Shown: positions 44,154-52,534 of the stretch, one piece after another | Layout: the number at the start of each line of letters is the position of its first letter | How positions within the stretch are numbered: position 1 is the stretch's first letter | NCBI RefSeq assembly: GCF_000308475.2 | Contig: NZ_BAFT02000110.1 | Span: 124,001 to 188,000, forward strand | DNA length: 64,000 nt | Direction: 5' to 3' | Source: Nocardia brasiliensis NBRC 14402 | GTDB lineage: Bacteria; Actinomycetota; Actinomycetes; Mycobacteriales; Mycobacteriaceae | Program-made: the position numbers and the translations under genes | Notes under the pieces: model-generated | The model's input: only the letters and a program-made list of their open reading frames with translations | Database searches by the model: none | What the model was told of the DNA's origin: nothing

Positions 44154-45197
44154 TCACAGATCTTTTTCCGTCAGTTGTGCCGGCAGTCCGAAGGACGGGA
44201 AATCCGCGTCGAGGAACGAGACCACCTCGGCCACCCGCCGATCGCGTATCAGCAACAAATCCAGGCCTGATGGGATGTAGGTGCCCTGTTCCGGCGCCCA
44301 CCGGTACGTACCGAACGCGAGCTGCCCGTTCGCCTGCGCCGGCCGGAACCGCCAGCGATGCCGCAGGGCAATATCGACCAGGAACTCGCGTACCCCGTCG
44401 AGCCCCTCGTACCAGATGCTCAGCGGTGGCATCGAGTAGCGCACGTCCTCGGTCAGCATTGTCACGATCGTGTCCACCTCGCCCGCCTCCCACGCGAGCA
44501 TGTACTTCTTTGCCAGGTCCCGCTGGGCGACCTCGCCCAGCGCGTCAAGGGTCCGGCGTTGCGTCGTTGCCGGGAGCAGGCCGGCATGCACCTTGCGTGC
44601 TCGCTGCAGTGCGCTGTTCACCGCCGGCACCGTGGTGTCCAACAGTGCGGCGACCTCGTCCGCGGCGAAGCCGAGCACATCGCGTAGGAGGAGTACGGCT
44701 CGTTGCAGAGCGGACAGCTGCTGCAGTGCGGCGACGAACGCCAACTCCACGGTTTCTCGTGCGATGACTCGGGCCTCCGGGCTCAATTGCGCTGTCCAGC
44801 CCATCAATTGATCCGGATATGGTTCCAGCCATGTCGCCTCGGCTCGCGGGGTAGCGCCTGCTGCCCAATCGGTGGGCAGCTCCCGCCGCCCGCGACGCTC
44901 GATGAGCGTCAGTGATTGGTTCGTCGCGATCTTGTACAGCCACGGCCGGATCGACCCGCGATCCTCGAAGCTCCGCAGGTTTCGCCATGCGCGATCCAGG
45001 GTGTCCTGGACTGCGTCCTCGGCATCATGAACAGACCCCAGCATTCGATAGCAGTGGGCACGTAACTCGTCGCGGAAAGGCGCGACCAAACGTCCGAACG
45101 CGTCGCCGTCGCCCGCGCGCGCTGCCACCAAAAGTTTTGTGGCCGCGGACTCGCCCGGTTGATGTGCATCGCGCACCCGGTCCGAAAGATCGCCCAT
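44154..45197 (-). CDS. sigG: SigG-like ECF sigma factor with C-terminal NTF2 domain
   Basis: A 347-aa ECF sigma factor. Region 2: DAFGRLVAPFRDELRAHCYRMLGSVHDAEDAVQDTLDRAWRN; region 4: FVAALQQLSALQRAVLLLRDVLGFAADEVAALLDTTVPAVNSALQRARK. Residues about 225-340 are a SnoaL-like domain (MLTEDVRYSMPPLSIWYEGLDGVREFL), ending FPSFGLPAQL, closely matching mycobacterial SigG layout. Such factors have no classical anti-sigma; the extra domain modulates activity. ATG 45197 is a conservative start; the frame opens at 45266 with another ATG at 45239. Heads an operon with 43204 and 41994. Confidence 0.9.
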   Translation of the reverse strand: MGDLSDRVRDAHQPGESAATKLLVAARAGDGDAFGRLVAPFRDELRAHCYRMLGSVHDAEDAVQDTLDRAWRNLRSFEDRGSIRPWLYKIATNQSLTLIERRGRRELPTDWAAGATPRAEATWLEPYPDQLMGWTAQLSPEARVIARETVELAFVAALQQLSALQRAVLLLRDVLGFAADEVAALLDTTVPAVNSALQRARKVHAGLLPATTQRRTLDALGEVAQRDLAKKYMLAWEAGEVDTIVTMLTEDVRYSMPPLSIWYEGLDGVREFLVDIALRHRWRFRPAQANGQLAFGTYRWAPEQGTYIPSGLDLLLIRDRRVAEVVSFLDADFPSFGLPAQLTEKDL

Positions 45198-45651
45198 GAT
45201 CGCCACGCTACGCCGAACGACGTCGGAATTCACCGGCATCGTCACCGGCCGCTGACGCGTCCGCACACGTGCGCGGCGGTATGCCGGTCGTAGGTGCTCT
45301 CGAACGGCAGGGTGCTCGAATTCGCTTATCGCGCCGCTGATTCGGACGCGTCACGAATTCTGTTGCGGGAACCCGTCGGAACCTTCATTCGGGTAGCCCT
45401 TGCAGTTGAACAACGCATTCCGGAAAACACTAGTGATTTGCCAGTAGTTCGGTCGTGGGCTGCGCTGCAGGGTGACACCGCTGCTCGTGTACGCCACGCG
45501 CCGACTGTTCGGCAATCCGATGTGACCGTGTGACCACCGCGGCGTTCGCGGTGCCGGCAGGCGGGAACGATCTTGGATGCGACGCTGATCGTCGGGCTCT
45601 GTAGGTTCTTGTGCGGAAGAATCAGCAGACATGCTGGACGTCGGAGGTGTC
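45198..45651. other. Intergenic region, no gene seen
   Basis: A 454-base divergent region between the sigma-factor gene and the MBL hydrolase. Lower GC than its flanks, no ORF with coding character. Promoters for both genes are expected; no clear hexamers were identified. Confidence 0.4.
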
Positions 45652-46470
45652 ATGCGTTTGATCTCGAGTGGGCGGCACCATGCCACCTTCGAATTCGGCG
45701 AACTGCAAGTGATTTCGTTGCGAGACGGGTACATCGATATGCCGCCGACTCGGCTGCGCGGTGCGGACGGGTGCCCGCTCGACGAGTTGCCCGCTACCGT
45801 GCCGCTGGTCGACACGAACTTGCGGCTGGCGGTCAACGCCTTCTTCGTCACCGATGGCACGCGATCGGTGCTGATCGACACCGGCGGGTGCGATGTCTGG
45901 CACGAGCCCACCATGGGTTCGATCTACGACGCGCTCGACGAAGCGGGTATCGGTCGCGCGCAAATCACCGAGGTGGCCATCACCCACCGCCATGTAGACC
46001 ACGTAAGTGGGTTGATCGCGTCTGACGGCACGGAGGCGTTTCCCGAGCTCGAGCAGGTGTGGATCGGCGCGGGCGACACCTCGGTGTTCACCGGCCGCCT
46101 CGAGCCGCTTCGCGACCGCGTCGTCCCGGTTTCGGAACAGGTCGCGATCACAGGCTGGCTCACCGCGATCCCGACACCGGGCCACACCCCCGGCCACACC
46201 GTCTACGACGTCCGCAGCAGTGCCGGTCACCTGCTCGTCTGGGGCGACACCGTGCACGTGCCCACCCTCCAATTCGAGCGACCGAACATCGCCTGGGAGT
46301 TCGACGGTGACCAACCTCGGGCCCGCACCGTACGAGCAGCCCTCCTCGAACAACTGACCCGGCCACACCACTACGTGGCCGGCGCCCACCTCGACTCACC
46401 CGGCATCGCCCGCGTCACCCCCTCCGGCAACGGCTATGCACTGGAATACCTCGCCCCTCCGATCGGCTGA
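45652..46470 (+). CDS. Metallo-beta-lactamase-fold hydrolase
   Basis: A 272-aa MBL protein. Metal ligands are in THRHVDHVSGL (HxHxDH), TPGHTPGHTVYDV, WGDTVHVPTLQ (Asp) and VAGAHLDSPGIARV (last His). The FFVTDGTRSVLIDTGGCDVW segment is typical of AHL-lactonase/arylsulfatase-like hydrolases. ATG 45652 is favoured by GGAGG six bases upstream over an ATG at 45631. Cytosolic; substrate unknown. Convergent with the kinase-like gene downstream. Confidence 0.9.
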   Translation: MRLISSGRHHATFEFGELQVISLRDGYIDMPPTRLRGADGCPLDELPATVPLVDTNLRLAVNAFFVTDGTRSVLIDTGGCDVWHEPTMGSIYDALDEAGIGRAQITEVAITHRHVDHVSGLIASDGTEAFPELEQVWIGAGDTSVFTGRLEPLRDRVVPVSEQVAITGWLTAIPTPGHTPGHTVYDVRSSAGHLLVWGDTVHVPTLQFERPNIAWEFDGDQPRARTVRAALLEQLTRPHHYVAGAHLDSPGIARVTPSGNGYALEYLAPPIG

Positions 46471-46542
46471 TCGAACCGCTGCCGTGGTGCCGCGTCGGCG
46501 AAAGACGCGCTCACGTTCAGACAGTCGAAGCACAGCCGCGCT

Positions 46543-47628
46543 CTACTCGCTCAGCAGGCGGCGGATTTCCTGGTCGGGATATCGAGTGGTGCGGCTCTCC
46601 TGCTGGAACGCACGCATGAACGCCGACATCGCCGCCGCGGTGGGCGCGTGTCGGGTGAGGATTGCGGCAGCCTGCGCCGGAATGCCCTCTGGCGGTTGGC
46701 CTTCGGCGAAGGTGCGCACCAGCTCGGCCCGCGCCTGCCGGTCCGCCGGCGACAGCCCGTACAGGGCGACGATCAGCCAGTTCACCAGGGAGGTGGCGGT
46801 GTAGCCGCGGTCGTAGCTCTGGTGCTGGTCGAAGAACGTGACTTCCGCCGGCGAGAGGTCGAATGCGCGGGAGAGTGCGAGGCCGTAGTCGCCGAAGTAG
46901 AGGCGCCGGCCGTCGGTCAGGATGTTCTCGAAGTGCGCGTCGAGGTGCAGCAGCCCGCGGCTGTTCATGAACTGCGTGCCGTCGGCCAGTTCGCGCTCCA
47001 CCATGGCGCAGGCCCGGTCGGCAGTCTCGTCGCCCGCCTCGATCTGGGCGTTCAACCATTCGTGCAGATTCTGCGGGAGGTACTCCAGGAACAGCGCGAT
47101 GCTTGCCGACGCATTCCGGATGGCCTCGATCCGGTGGCGTATCTGTGGTCGGTTGTCCCAGTAGGCGACGGCGCGGTCGATGTCGGCGAGTTCCTCGGGC
47201 AGCGGTGTCGTGTCCGGCAGTACCCGCCAGTGATACATCAGCGGGAAGCCCTCGTGTTCGGCGGCGAGCACCCAGTTCGTCGTCATGATGTGCACGGCGA
47301 GCTCACGCCAGGCCCCGGAGCCGGGCCCGCCGAGGATCCCGACGCCGTAATGGCAGAACGGCGGGAGGTCGAACAGGTTCGCCGTGGACCGGACGTGCTT
47401 CGGCTGCCGTTCGAAGTCCGTGAGGGGCACTCGCTTCACGAAGACCGGGGTTCCGGCGACCTCCAGCAGCGCCGACTTCCCGCCGATACCGGTGCCGATC
47501 GGCGCGGCCCCGTCCACGAGTTCGCGCAACGTGTAGTCGCTGTGCAGTGCCAAGGCAGTGGAGACGGCGCTGTGGGCGTGCAGTCGCGCCTGGTGCGACA
47601 GGTCGGGAGTCGTGGCGTGAGGTGACAT
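46543..47628 (-). CDS. Protein-kinase-like phosphotransferase
   Basis: A 361-aa protein kinase-like fold. TPVFVKRVPLTDFE carries the ATP-binding Lys; LLHLDAHFENILTD is the catalytic loop (Asp and Asn present) and LYFGDYGLALSRAFDL replaces DFG by GDYG with the metal-binding Asp retained. It resembles bacterial small-molecule/peptide kinases rather than Hanks Ser/Thr kinases, with no membrane helix. Full length and probably active; substrate unknown. Monocistronic, convergent with the MBL gene. Confidence 0.8.
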   Translation of the reverse strand: MSPHATTPDLSHQARLHAHSAVSTALALHSDYTLRELVDGAAPIGTGIGGKSALLEVAGTPVFVKRVPLTDFERQPKHVRSTANLFDLPPFCHYGVGILGGPGSGAWRELAVHIMTTNWVLAAEHEGFPLMYHWRVLPDTTPLPEELADIDRAVAYWDNRPQIRHRIEAIRNASASIALFLEYLPQNLHEWLNAQIEAGDETADRACAMVERELADGTQFMNSRGLLHLDAHFENILTDGRRLYFGDYGLALSRAFDLSPAEVTFFDQHQSYDRGYTATSLVNWLIVALYGLSPADRQARAELVRTFAEGQPPEGIPAQAAAILTRHAPTAAAMSAFMRAFQQESRTTRYPDQEIRRLLSE

Positions 47629-47876
47629 TGCTACTACCTTGCTTCCCGGCCTGTTACTTGACCGATCTTGTGCTGTCGGGTTAGCTGTTCGCTGGTTTCA
47701 TGATTTGTCGAGTTTCGAGGGAGTGACGTCCATGCCTACGCGCCCGCAGGGGCCGTTGTGCACCGCCGGGGTGGGTTTTCAGCTCTAGCCCGCACTGATC
47801 GCTGGTGTCAGCGGCCTATGTCTTCGTACATGTGGTTCGTCTTTGTCTGCACCAGTGAAGGATTCACTCTCATATC

Positions 47877-49094
47877 ATGTTCGATCATTCTCTGCGCTCG
47901 CCCGAGCGCGTTCTGAGCGGCCGCAACGTGCTCATCTGTGGCGGGAGCGTCGCCGGATCGGCGTTGGCGTATTGGCTCGGCCGGTACGGCTGCCGGCCGA
48001 CCGTGGTGGAAGCCGCGCCTTCGCGCCGCGACAGTGGTTTCGCGGTCGACTTCCGCGGCGCGGCACATCTCACCGTCCTGGAACGGATGGGGATTCTGGA
48101 CGACGTACGCGAGCGACAGACCGGCGGAGTTCCGACGACGGTCGTCGACGGTGCCGGTCGCCGGCTCGCGGAGGTACCGATCGAGTGGGGCGGCGGTCAG
48201 ATCGAGATCATGCTCGGCGATCTGACGCGCGTGTTGCACGAGCACACGCGCGATGGCGCCGAGTACATCTTCGGCGATGCGGTCGTCGCACTGGAGGAAG
48301 CCGAAGATGTTGTGCGCGTTGGTTTTCGGCGGTCGCCCGCGCGCACGTTCGACCTCGTCGTCGGTGCCGACGGGCTGCATTCCACGGTGCGGCGCTCGGC
48401 TTTCGGCCCGGAATCGCGGTTCGTCAGTCACCTGGGCTATTACGTGGCCGCTTGGACGGCGGCCAATCGGGTCGGGATCGATGGCACCGCGTTGATGTAC
48501 AACGTCCCCGGCAAAATGATCATGGCCGTGCCCCGTCCCGGCGGTTCCGCGAAGATCGACGTCTACGCCCTTTTCGCCGCCGACACGATCGATGGTGATC
48601 GTGATCCGTTCCGGCAGAAGAAAATCCTGGCCGAGACGTTCTGCGGTATCGGCTGGGAAACGACCACACTGCTGGACGGTTTGGCCGATACGCCGACGCT
48701 GTATTTCGATTCCATCAGCCGCGTCGACGTCGACTCCTGGTCCAGCGGGCGGACGGTCCTGCTGGGCGATGCGGCCGCAGGCGCCACCTTGGGCGGCAAG
48801 GGCACCGGGTCGGCGATGGTCGGCGCCTACGTCCTCGCCGGAGAACTCGCCATCGCCCCAGGCGACCACCGAAACGCCTTCCGCGCGTATGAATCCCGCC
48901 TTCGTGCCTACCTCACCGCCTGCCAGGAAGGCGGGCAGGCAACCGCTCAGTTCCTGGCACCGCCGACCGCCGACGCGCTCGACGCACGCAACCACCTGCT
49001 CAACGAGGAGAGCGCGATGGACGAACAGCTCGCGGACAGCCGCGAGACCGCGGCCGCCATCGAACTCGAGGACTACCTGGCGGCGATGCGGTAG
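47877..49094 (+). CDS. FAD-dependent monooxygenase (PHBH-fold)
   Basis: A 405-aa flavoprotein: VLICGGSVAGSALAYWLGRYG (dinucleotide fold), LVVGADGLHSTVRRSAFG (DG motif) and VLLGDAAAGATLGGKGTGSAM (GD motif). The layout resembles TetX/rebeccamycin-type and many uncharacterized actinomycete monooxygenases, shorter than the PKS hydroxylases at 8879 and 10367 because there is no thioredoxin-like tail. Could inactivate or tailor an aromatic compound. Single gene followed by a strong hairpin. Confidence 0.88.
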   Translation: MFDHSLRSPERVLSGRNVLICGGSVAGSALAYWLGRYGCRPTVVEAAPSRRDSGFAVDFRGAAHLTVLERMGILDDVRERQTGGVPTTVVDGAGRRLAEVPIEWGGGQIEIMLGDLTRVLHEHTRDGAEYIFGDAVVALEEAEDVVRVGFRRSPARTFDLVVGADGLHSTVRRSAFGPESRFVSHLGYYVAAWTAANRVGIDGTALMYNVPGKMIMAVPRPGGSAKIDVYALFAADTIDGDRDPFRQKKILAETFCGIGWETTTLLDGLADTPTLYFDSISRVDVDSWSSGRTVLLGDAAAGATLGGKGTGSAMVGAYVLAGELAIAPGDHRNAFRAYESRLRAYLTACQEGGQATAQFLAPPTADALDARNHLLNEESAMDEQLADSRETAAAIELEDYLAAMR

Positions 49095-49101
49095 TCCGCG
49101 A

Positions 49102-49137
49102 CGGCTATGCGGCGAAACATGCACCGCCGCATAGCCG
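49102..49137. terminator. Bidirectional terminator hairpin
   Basis: Thirteen-base perfect arms CGGCTATGCGGCG / CGCCGCATAGCCG around a 10-base loop, placed between the convergent monooxygenase (ends 49094) and amidase (ends 49197) genes. Confidence 0.75.
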
Positions 49138-49196
49138 TTCGATCCCGGAGAACTCGACTGGACGACCGGGGTGTCGGTGGCGCGAACCAGCGCGCC

Positions 49197-50648
49197 CTAT
49201 TGTGGCGCTCGGAAGCCGCCGATGCTCTGCTCGAGCAGTTCGGCCAGCCGCAGCGGGGTGCGGTCCTCGAACGCCGGGCCGATGAGCTGGACGCCGACCG
49301 GCAGGCCTTCGGGCGACAAGCCTGCCGGAATTGCCGTGGCGGGCAGCCCGGGCATGGTGGCCAGGCCGGCCCAGACCAGCTGGTCGAAGAAGGGGTATTC
49401 GACGCCGTCGATGTCGATCCGGCAGTCCAGCAGGTTGGGATTGTGGTCGTGCGGGAACGCGGGCGTCGGCGTGATCGGGCACAGCACGGCATCGAATTCG
49501 GCGAAGAACTGCCGCCAGCCGTGCCGGTGGAGTTCGCGACGGTCGTTCGCCGCCATCCAGTCGCGGTGACTGAACAGCATCCCGCGCAGCCGTGACGCAT
49601 CGAGACCCTGGTCGTCCGCGTGCAATTCGGCGGCGCGCATCCGCAGCTGCCCGTCGGCTTCGACGGGAAAACGCGCGACGGAGCCCGAGAACAGCAACTG
49701 GGTGTAGAGCGTTGCCGCTTCGGCAAGATCGGGGAGCAGTGGACTGTGCCGTTCGACGCGGGCACCGCCGGCGACCAGCGCATCGGCCGCCCGGTGCACG
49801 GCCGCCCGCACCGCGGACCCGGTCGGAATGCACGGGTGCTCGTCGAGGACCAGGACCCGGAACTCGCTCAGCTGCTGGTGGCGCGCGGGCGGCAGAGCCA
49901 GCTGGTGCGCCACGCCGTGCGTCAGCGGATCCGGCCCGGCCATGACGTCGAGCAGGAGCGCGAGGTCGCGGGCGGTGCGCGCCATCGGGCCGACGACCGC
50001 GAGATCGAGGTCGACCGGCAAGGCCGGCGCGAGCGGCGCGACCATGCCGCGGTTCGCCACCAGCCCGAGGGTCGGCTTGTGTCCGTAGACGCCGCAGAAA
50101 TGCGCGGGTGTGCGCAATGAACCGGCGATATCGGAGCCGATGGACAGCGCGCCGAAGCCGGCGGCCAGAGCCGCCGACGATCCGCCGGAGGACCCACCCG
50201 GTGTGCGTGCGTGATCCCACGGATTATTGGTGGTGCCGTAGATCCCGTTGTAGCTCTGCAGGCCTTGCAGCCCCGGCGGCACGTTGGTCTTACCGAGCAG
50301 CACCGCACCGGCCGCCTTCAGTCGCGACACCTGCACCGCGTCCTCGGCCGGCCGATAGTTCCGGTGTTCCGGCAAACCCCAGTTGGTCGGCAACCCGGCG
50401 ACGTTGTAGCACTCCTTGACGGTCACCGGAATGCCGAGCAACGGCAGATCCGCGCCGCGGGCGCGCGCCTCGTCGGCATGGCGTGCGGCGTCGCGCGCAC
50501 GGTCGAAATCCTGCACACAGATCGCGTTGATCGCCTTGTCCTCGCGCTCGATACGGGCGATCGCCTCGTCGGTCAATTCCACCGAGGTCACCGCACCGGC
50601 ACGCAAAGCAGTCGAAAGTTCTTCGGCCGAGAGAAAGTTCCACTCCAT
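49197..50648 (-). CDS. Amidase (amidase-signature family)
   Basis: A 483-aa amidase. The Ser-cisSer-Lys triad is spread over VTVKECYNVAG (Lys), ARTPGGSSGGSSAALAAG (cis-Ser) and SIGSDIAGSLRTPAHFCG (nucleophile Ser). C-terminal LPATAIPAGLSPEGLPVGVQLIGP is the usual ending. Hydrolyses an unknown amide; not GatA, as no GatB/C is nearby. ATG 50648, single gene, read away from the PKS operon that begins 700 bases to the right. Confidence 0.93.
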   Translation of the reverse strand: MEWNFLSAEELSTALRAGAVTSVELTDEAIARIEREDKAINAICVQDFDRARDAARHADEARARGADLPLLGIPVTVKECYNVAGLPTNWGLPEHRNYRPAEDAVQVSRLKAAGAVLLGKTNVPPGLQGLQSYNGIYGTTNNPWDHARTPGGSSGGSSAALAAGFGALSIGSDIAGSLRTPAHFCGVYGHKPTLGLVANRGMVAPLAPALPVDLDLAVVGPMARTARDLALLLDVMAGPDPLTHGVAHQLALPPARHQQLSEFRVLVLDEHPCIPTGSAVRAAVHRAADALVAGGARVERHSPLLPDLAEAATLYTQLLFSGSVARFPVEADGQLRMRAAELHADDQGLDASRLRGMLFSHRDWMAANDRRELHRHGWRQFFAEFDAVLCPITPTPAFPHDHNPNLLDCRIDIDGVEYPFFDQLVWAGLATMPGLPATAIPAGLSPEGLPVGVQLIGPAFEDRTPLRLAELLEQSIGGFRAPQ

Positions 50649-51107
50649 GCCGCCGAAGCTAAAGGTCCGCCGAGTAAGCCACGAAATATCTTTTCGCGCA
50701 ATGGAAAGTAGGCAGGGTCGTCCCCGTCGTGCCGCCGAAGACGGATCACCCCAGGTCAGAGTGTTGATGAAGGATCGACTTCACCGGTGCAGGCATGTGC
50801 TGCCGCGTCGTGCAACAGGATGGAAGTCTCAATTCGCGTGAATCGGCGGCCTTGTACAGGCCACATGGCTGACCGGGTTCCGCACGGCCACACCCCGGAG
50901 CCCGGGAGGTGGACTCGTCTGCATGATCGCCGGAATCGGTTGTGGCGGGGCCCCTTCCGCGCGCTCGTACGCGGCTCCTGCAGTTCGCCATGATCCGAAA
51001 GGCGTACCGGGTATCCCGTTCGGATCATTTAGCTCGGCAAACCGTGCCGATAGTCTGGGCAAGTGGCCTTCGGGGAGATGGGGAGCCAGGGGGCGAATTC
51101 TCTGAGT
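50649..51107. other. Long intergenic region upstream of the second PKS operon
   Basis: About 460 bases between the amidase start and a short leader ORF. Reading frames on either strand lack family features. A possible promoter lies at its right end (51028-51056). No regulator gene for the operon is present on this side. Confidence 0.5.
51028..51056 (+). promoter_or_regulatory. Candidate promoter of the PKS operon leader
   Basis: TTTAGC, a 17-base spacer and TAGTCT resemble a weak -35 with a fair -10 hexamer. Transcription would start near 51063, some 45 bases before the leader ORF and 285 before the first enzyme gene. Confidence 0.35.
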
Positions 51108-51224
51108 ATGACAATGAATTCGAGCGAGTATGAGGAGTATTGGCTGAAGGCCATCCCGGCCGGTCCGGGGGAAACCTCCGGGATTCCCTCCCCGGCAGGG
51201 TTTACGAACGGCCGTAATGAATGA
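51108..51224 (+). CDS. Possible 38-residue leader peptide
   Basis: A short frame starting MTMNSSEYEEYWLKAIPAG and ending GFTNGRNE, rich in Gly, Pro and Glu and with no Cys. No well-spaced ribosome site precedes it (a GGGGG tract ends 14 bases before the ATG), so expression is uncertain. Its stop at 51222-51224 abuts an intrinsic terminator, and two competing hairpins lie within it, which fits an attenuation leader; a small secreted or modified peptide is an alternative. No recognized family. Confidence 0.3.
   Translation: MTMNSSEYEEYWLKAIPAGPGETSGIPSPAGFTNGRNE
51165..51195 (+). promoter_or_regulatory. Mutually exclusive hairpins in the leader
   Basis: CCGGGGG (51165-51171) can pair either with CCTCCGG (51175-51181, loop AAA, one G-U) or with CCCCGG (51190-51195). 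The choice could influence the terminator that follows at 51224-51261. Confidence 0.35.
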
Positions 51225-51261
51225 AAACCCTCCCGTTCGAGGAGATTCGGGAGAGTTTTTT
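51224..51261 (+). terminator. Intrinsic terminator in front of the second PKS operon
   Basis: Stem AAAAC-c-CTCCCG / CGGGAG-a-GTTTT with one mismatch, 12-base loop and a run of six T. It is one of the few terminators here with a true T-tract and sits 85 bases before the first PKS gene, so it either ends the leader transcript or attenuates the operon. Confidence 0.75.
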
Positions 51262-51346
51262 CCGACACGAATGCATGCCTGACTCGTCGGTCTCACCCTG
51301 CGCTGGGTGTGTACCGAAGGTTATGCTGCCGAATTAGGAGTAATTG

Positions 51347-52087
51347 ATGGACAGGCGGGGGACCGCGATCGTCACAGGTGCATCGCGCGGAATCGGTCGA
51401 GCTATCGCAGTGCGATTGGCCGAGGACGGCTACGATATAGCATTCTGTTATCGCAGCAGCGCTGACGCGGCAAAACAGACCGAAGTTGAAATCCGTGAAA
51501 ACGGTGCTCGGGCCTTCCATGCGCAATGTGATGTCGCAGACTTGGGGGCAGTGCAAACATTTGTCGAGAAGGCCGAGGCAGAACTCGGCGAGACCGCGGT
51601 TCTGGTGAACTGTGCCGGTATCGTGAAAGATAGTCCGCTGGTGATCATGCCGCCGCAGGACTGGTCTTCTGTCATCGACACCAACCTGACCGGAACCTTC
51701 AACTTGTGCCGTACCGTCGCGTTCGGATTCATGAAGCGTAAATCGGGCGTCATCGTCAACATATCATCCGTCTCCGGCGTGTACGGGAATCCGACCCAGG
51801 CCAACTATTCGGCCTCGAAGTCCGGGATCCACGGTATGAGCAAGGCGATTGCCAAAGAGGTGGCCGGATACGGTGTCCGGGTAAATGTAGTGGCACCCGG
51901 CTTCATCGAAACCGACATGACTGCCGGCATTTCGGAGAAACAGATGAACGCTCTGATGCAACGCATTCCGATGAAATCTGTGGGAAAGCCCGAGGATGTC
52001 TCGGAACTCGTTTCTTTTCTGGTGTCCGACAGGGCCGCTTATATCACTGGACAGGTGATCCAGGTCGACGGCGGCATTTCGTTCTGA
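51347..52087 (+). CDS. FabG-like 3-ketoacyl-ACP reductase
   Basis: A 246-aa classical SDR: TGASRGIGRAIAVRL cofactor loop, LVNCAGIVKDS, Ser141 in NISSVSGVYGN, Tyr154 and Lys158 in NYSASKSG, and AYITGQVIQVDGGISF at the end. It would reduce every beta-keto unit, in contrast to the single-position ketoreductase of the first cluster. AGGAG six bases before the ATG at 51347. First enzyme gene of a + strand operon of at least 16 genes. GC is visibly lower than in most of the window. Confidence 0.94.
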   Translation: MDRRGTAIVTGASRGIGRAIAVRLAEDGYDIAFCYRSSADAAKQTEVEIRENGARAFHAQCDVADLGAVQTFVEKAEAELGETAVLVNCAGIVKDSPLVIMPPQDWSSVIDTNLTGTFNLCRTVAFGFMKRKSGVIVNISSVSGVYGNPTQANYSASKSGIHGMSKAIAKEVAGYGVRVNVVAPGFIETDMTAGISEKQMNALMQRIPMKSVGKPEDVSELVSFLVSDRAAYITGQVIQVDGGISF

Positions 52088-52096
52088 CGACCGCGA

Positions 52097-52534
52097 ATGA
52101 TGATGGTGTACAACATGCCGACAACAATGGGCACTCGCAGCGCACCGCTGCGGGCCCTGGACAGGGTGATCGAACACAGCGACATCGAAATCGCTGGGGT
52201 CAAGACCGTCCAGCAGGCCGATCCGTACATGAACGGACATTACCCGAACTTCACGCTTTATCCAGGAGTCTTTCTGCTGGAGGGGATCACCCAACTGCTG
52301 GATGAGCATTTGGCCGCACGAGCCCGAGGCCATCAGCTGGTACAGCTGTCGCACGTGCAGTCGGCACGCTTCCTGGCGCCGATGCTGCCCGGCGACACCA
52401 TTACGATTCGTTGCCGGCTGGACTTGTCCGGTGACTCCATCGGAGTTCGGGCCGAGTGCGTGAATTGCTCCGATGTAAAGGTGGCCAAGATCAAGGCCAC
52501 CTATACGATCGACGATCGGGATCGGAAATGCTGA
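52097..52534 (+). CDS. Hotdog 3-hydroxyacyl-ACP dehydratase (FabZ-like), catalytic subunit
   Basis: A 145-aa FabZ-type hotdog protein. His48 in YMNGHYPNFTLYPGVFLLEG and Glu62 in LLEGITQLLDE are the expected catalytic pair. It should dehydrate the hydroxyacyl chain made by the FabG-like enzyme, giving an enoyl (polyene) chain since no enoyl reductase is present. Several ATGs cluster at the start (52097, 52100, 52103, 52115); the first is given. The stop overlaps the start of the second dehydratase. Confidence 0.9.
   Translation: MMMVYNMPTTMGTRSAPLRALDRVIEHSDIEIAGVKTVQQADPYMNGHYPNFTLYPGVFLLEGITQLLDEHLAARARGHQLVQLSHVQSARFLAPMLPGDTITIRCRLDLSGDSIGVRAECVNCSDVKVAKIKATYTIDDRDRKC

Noticed and set aside
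50829..51296. 155-codon frame on the - strand in the gap before the second PKS operon
   Set aside because: Low-complexity, no motifs, crosses the intrinsic terminator and leader hairpins; not credible as a gene.
51275..51337. 20-codon frame ending in the ribosome site of the FabG-like gene (contains CAGC)
   Set aside because: No ribosome binding site and no sign of selection; could only be shown by conservation.
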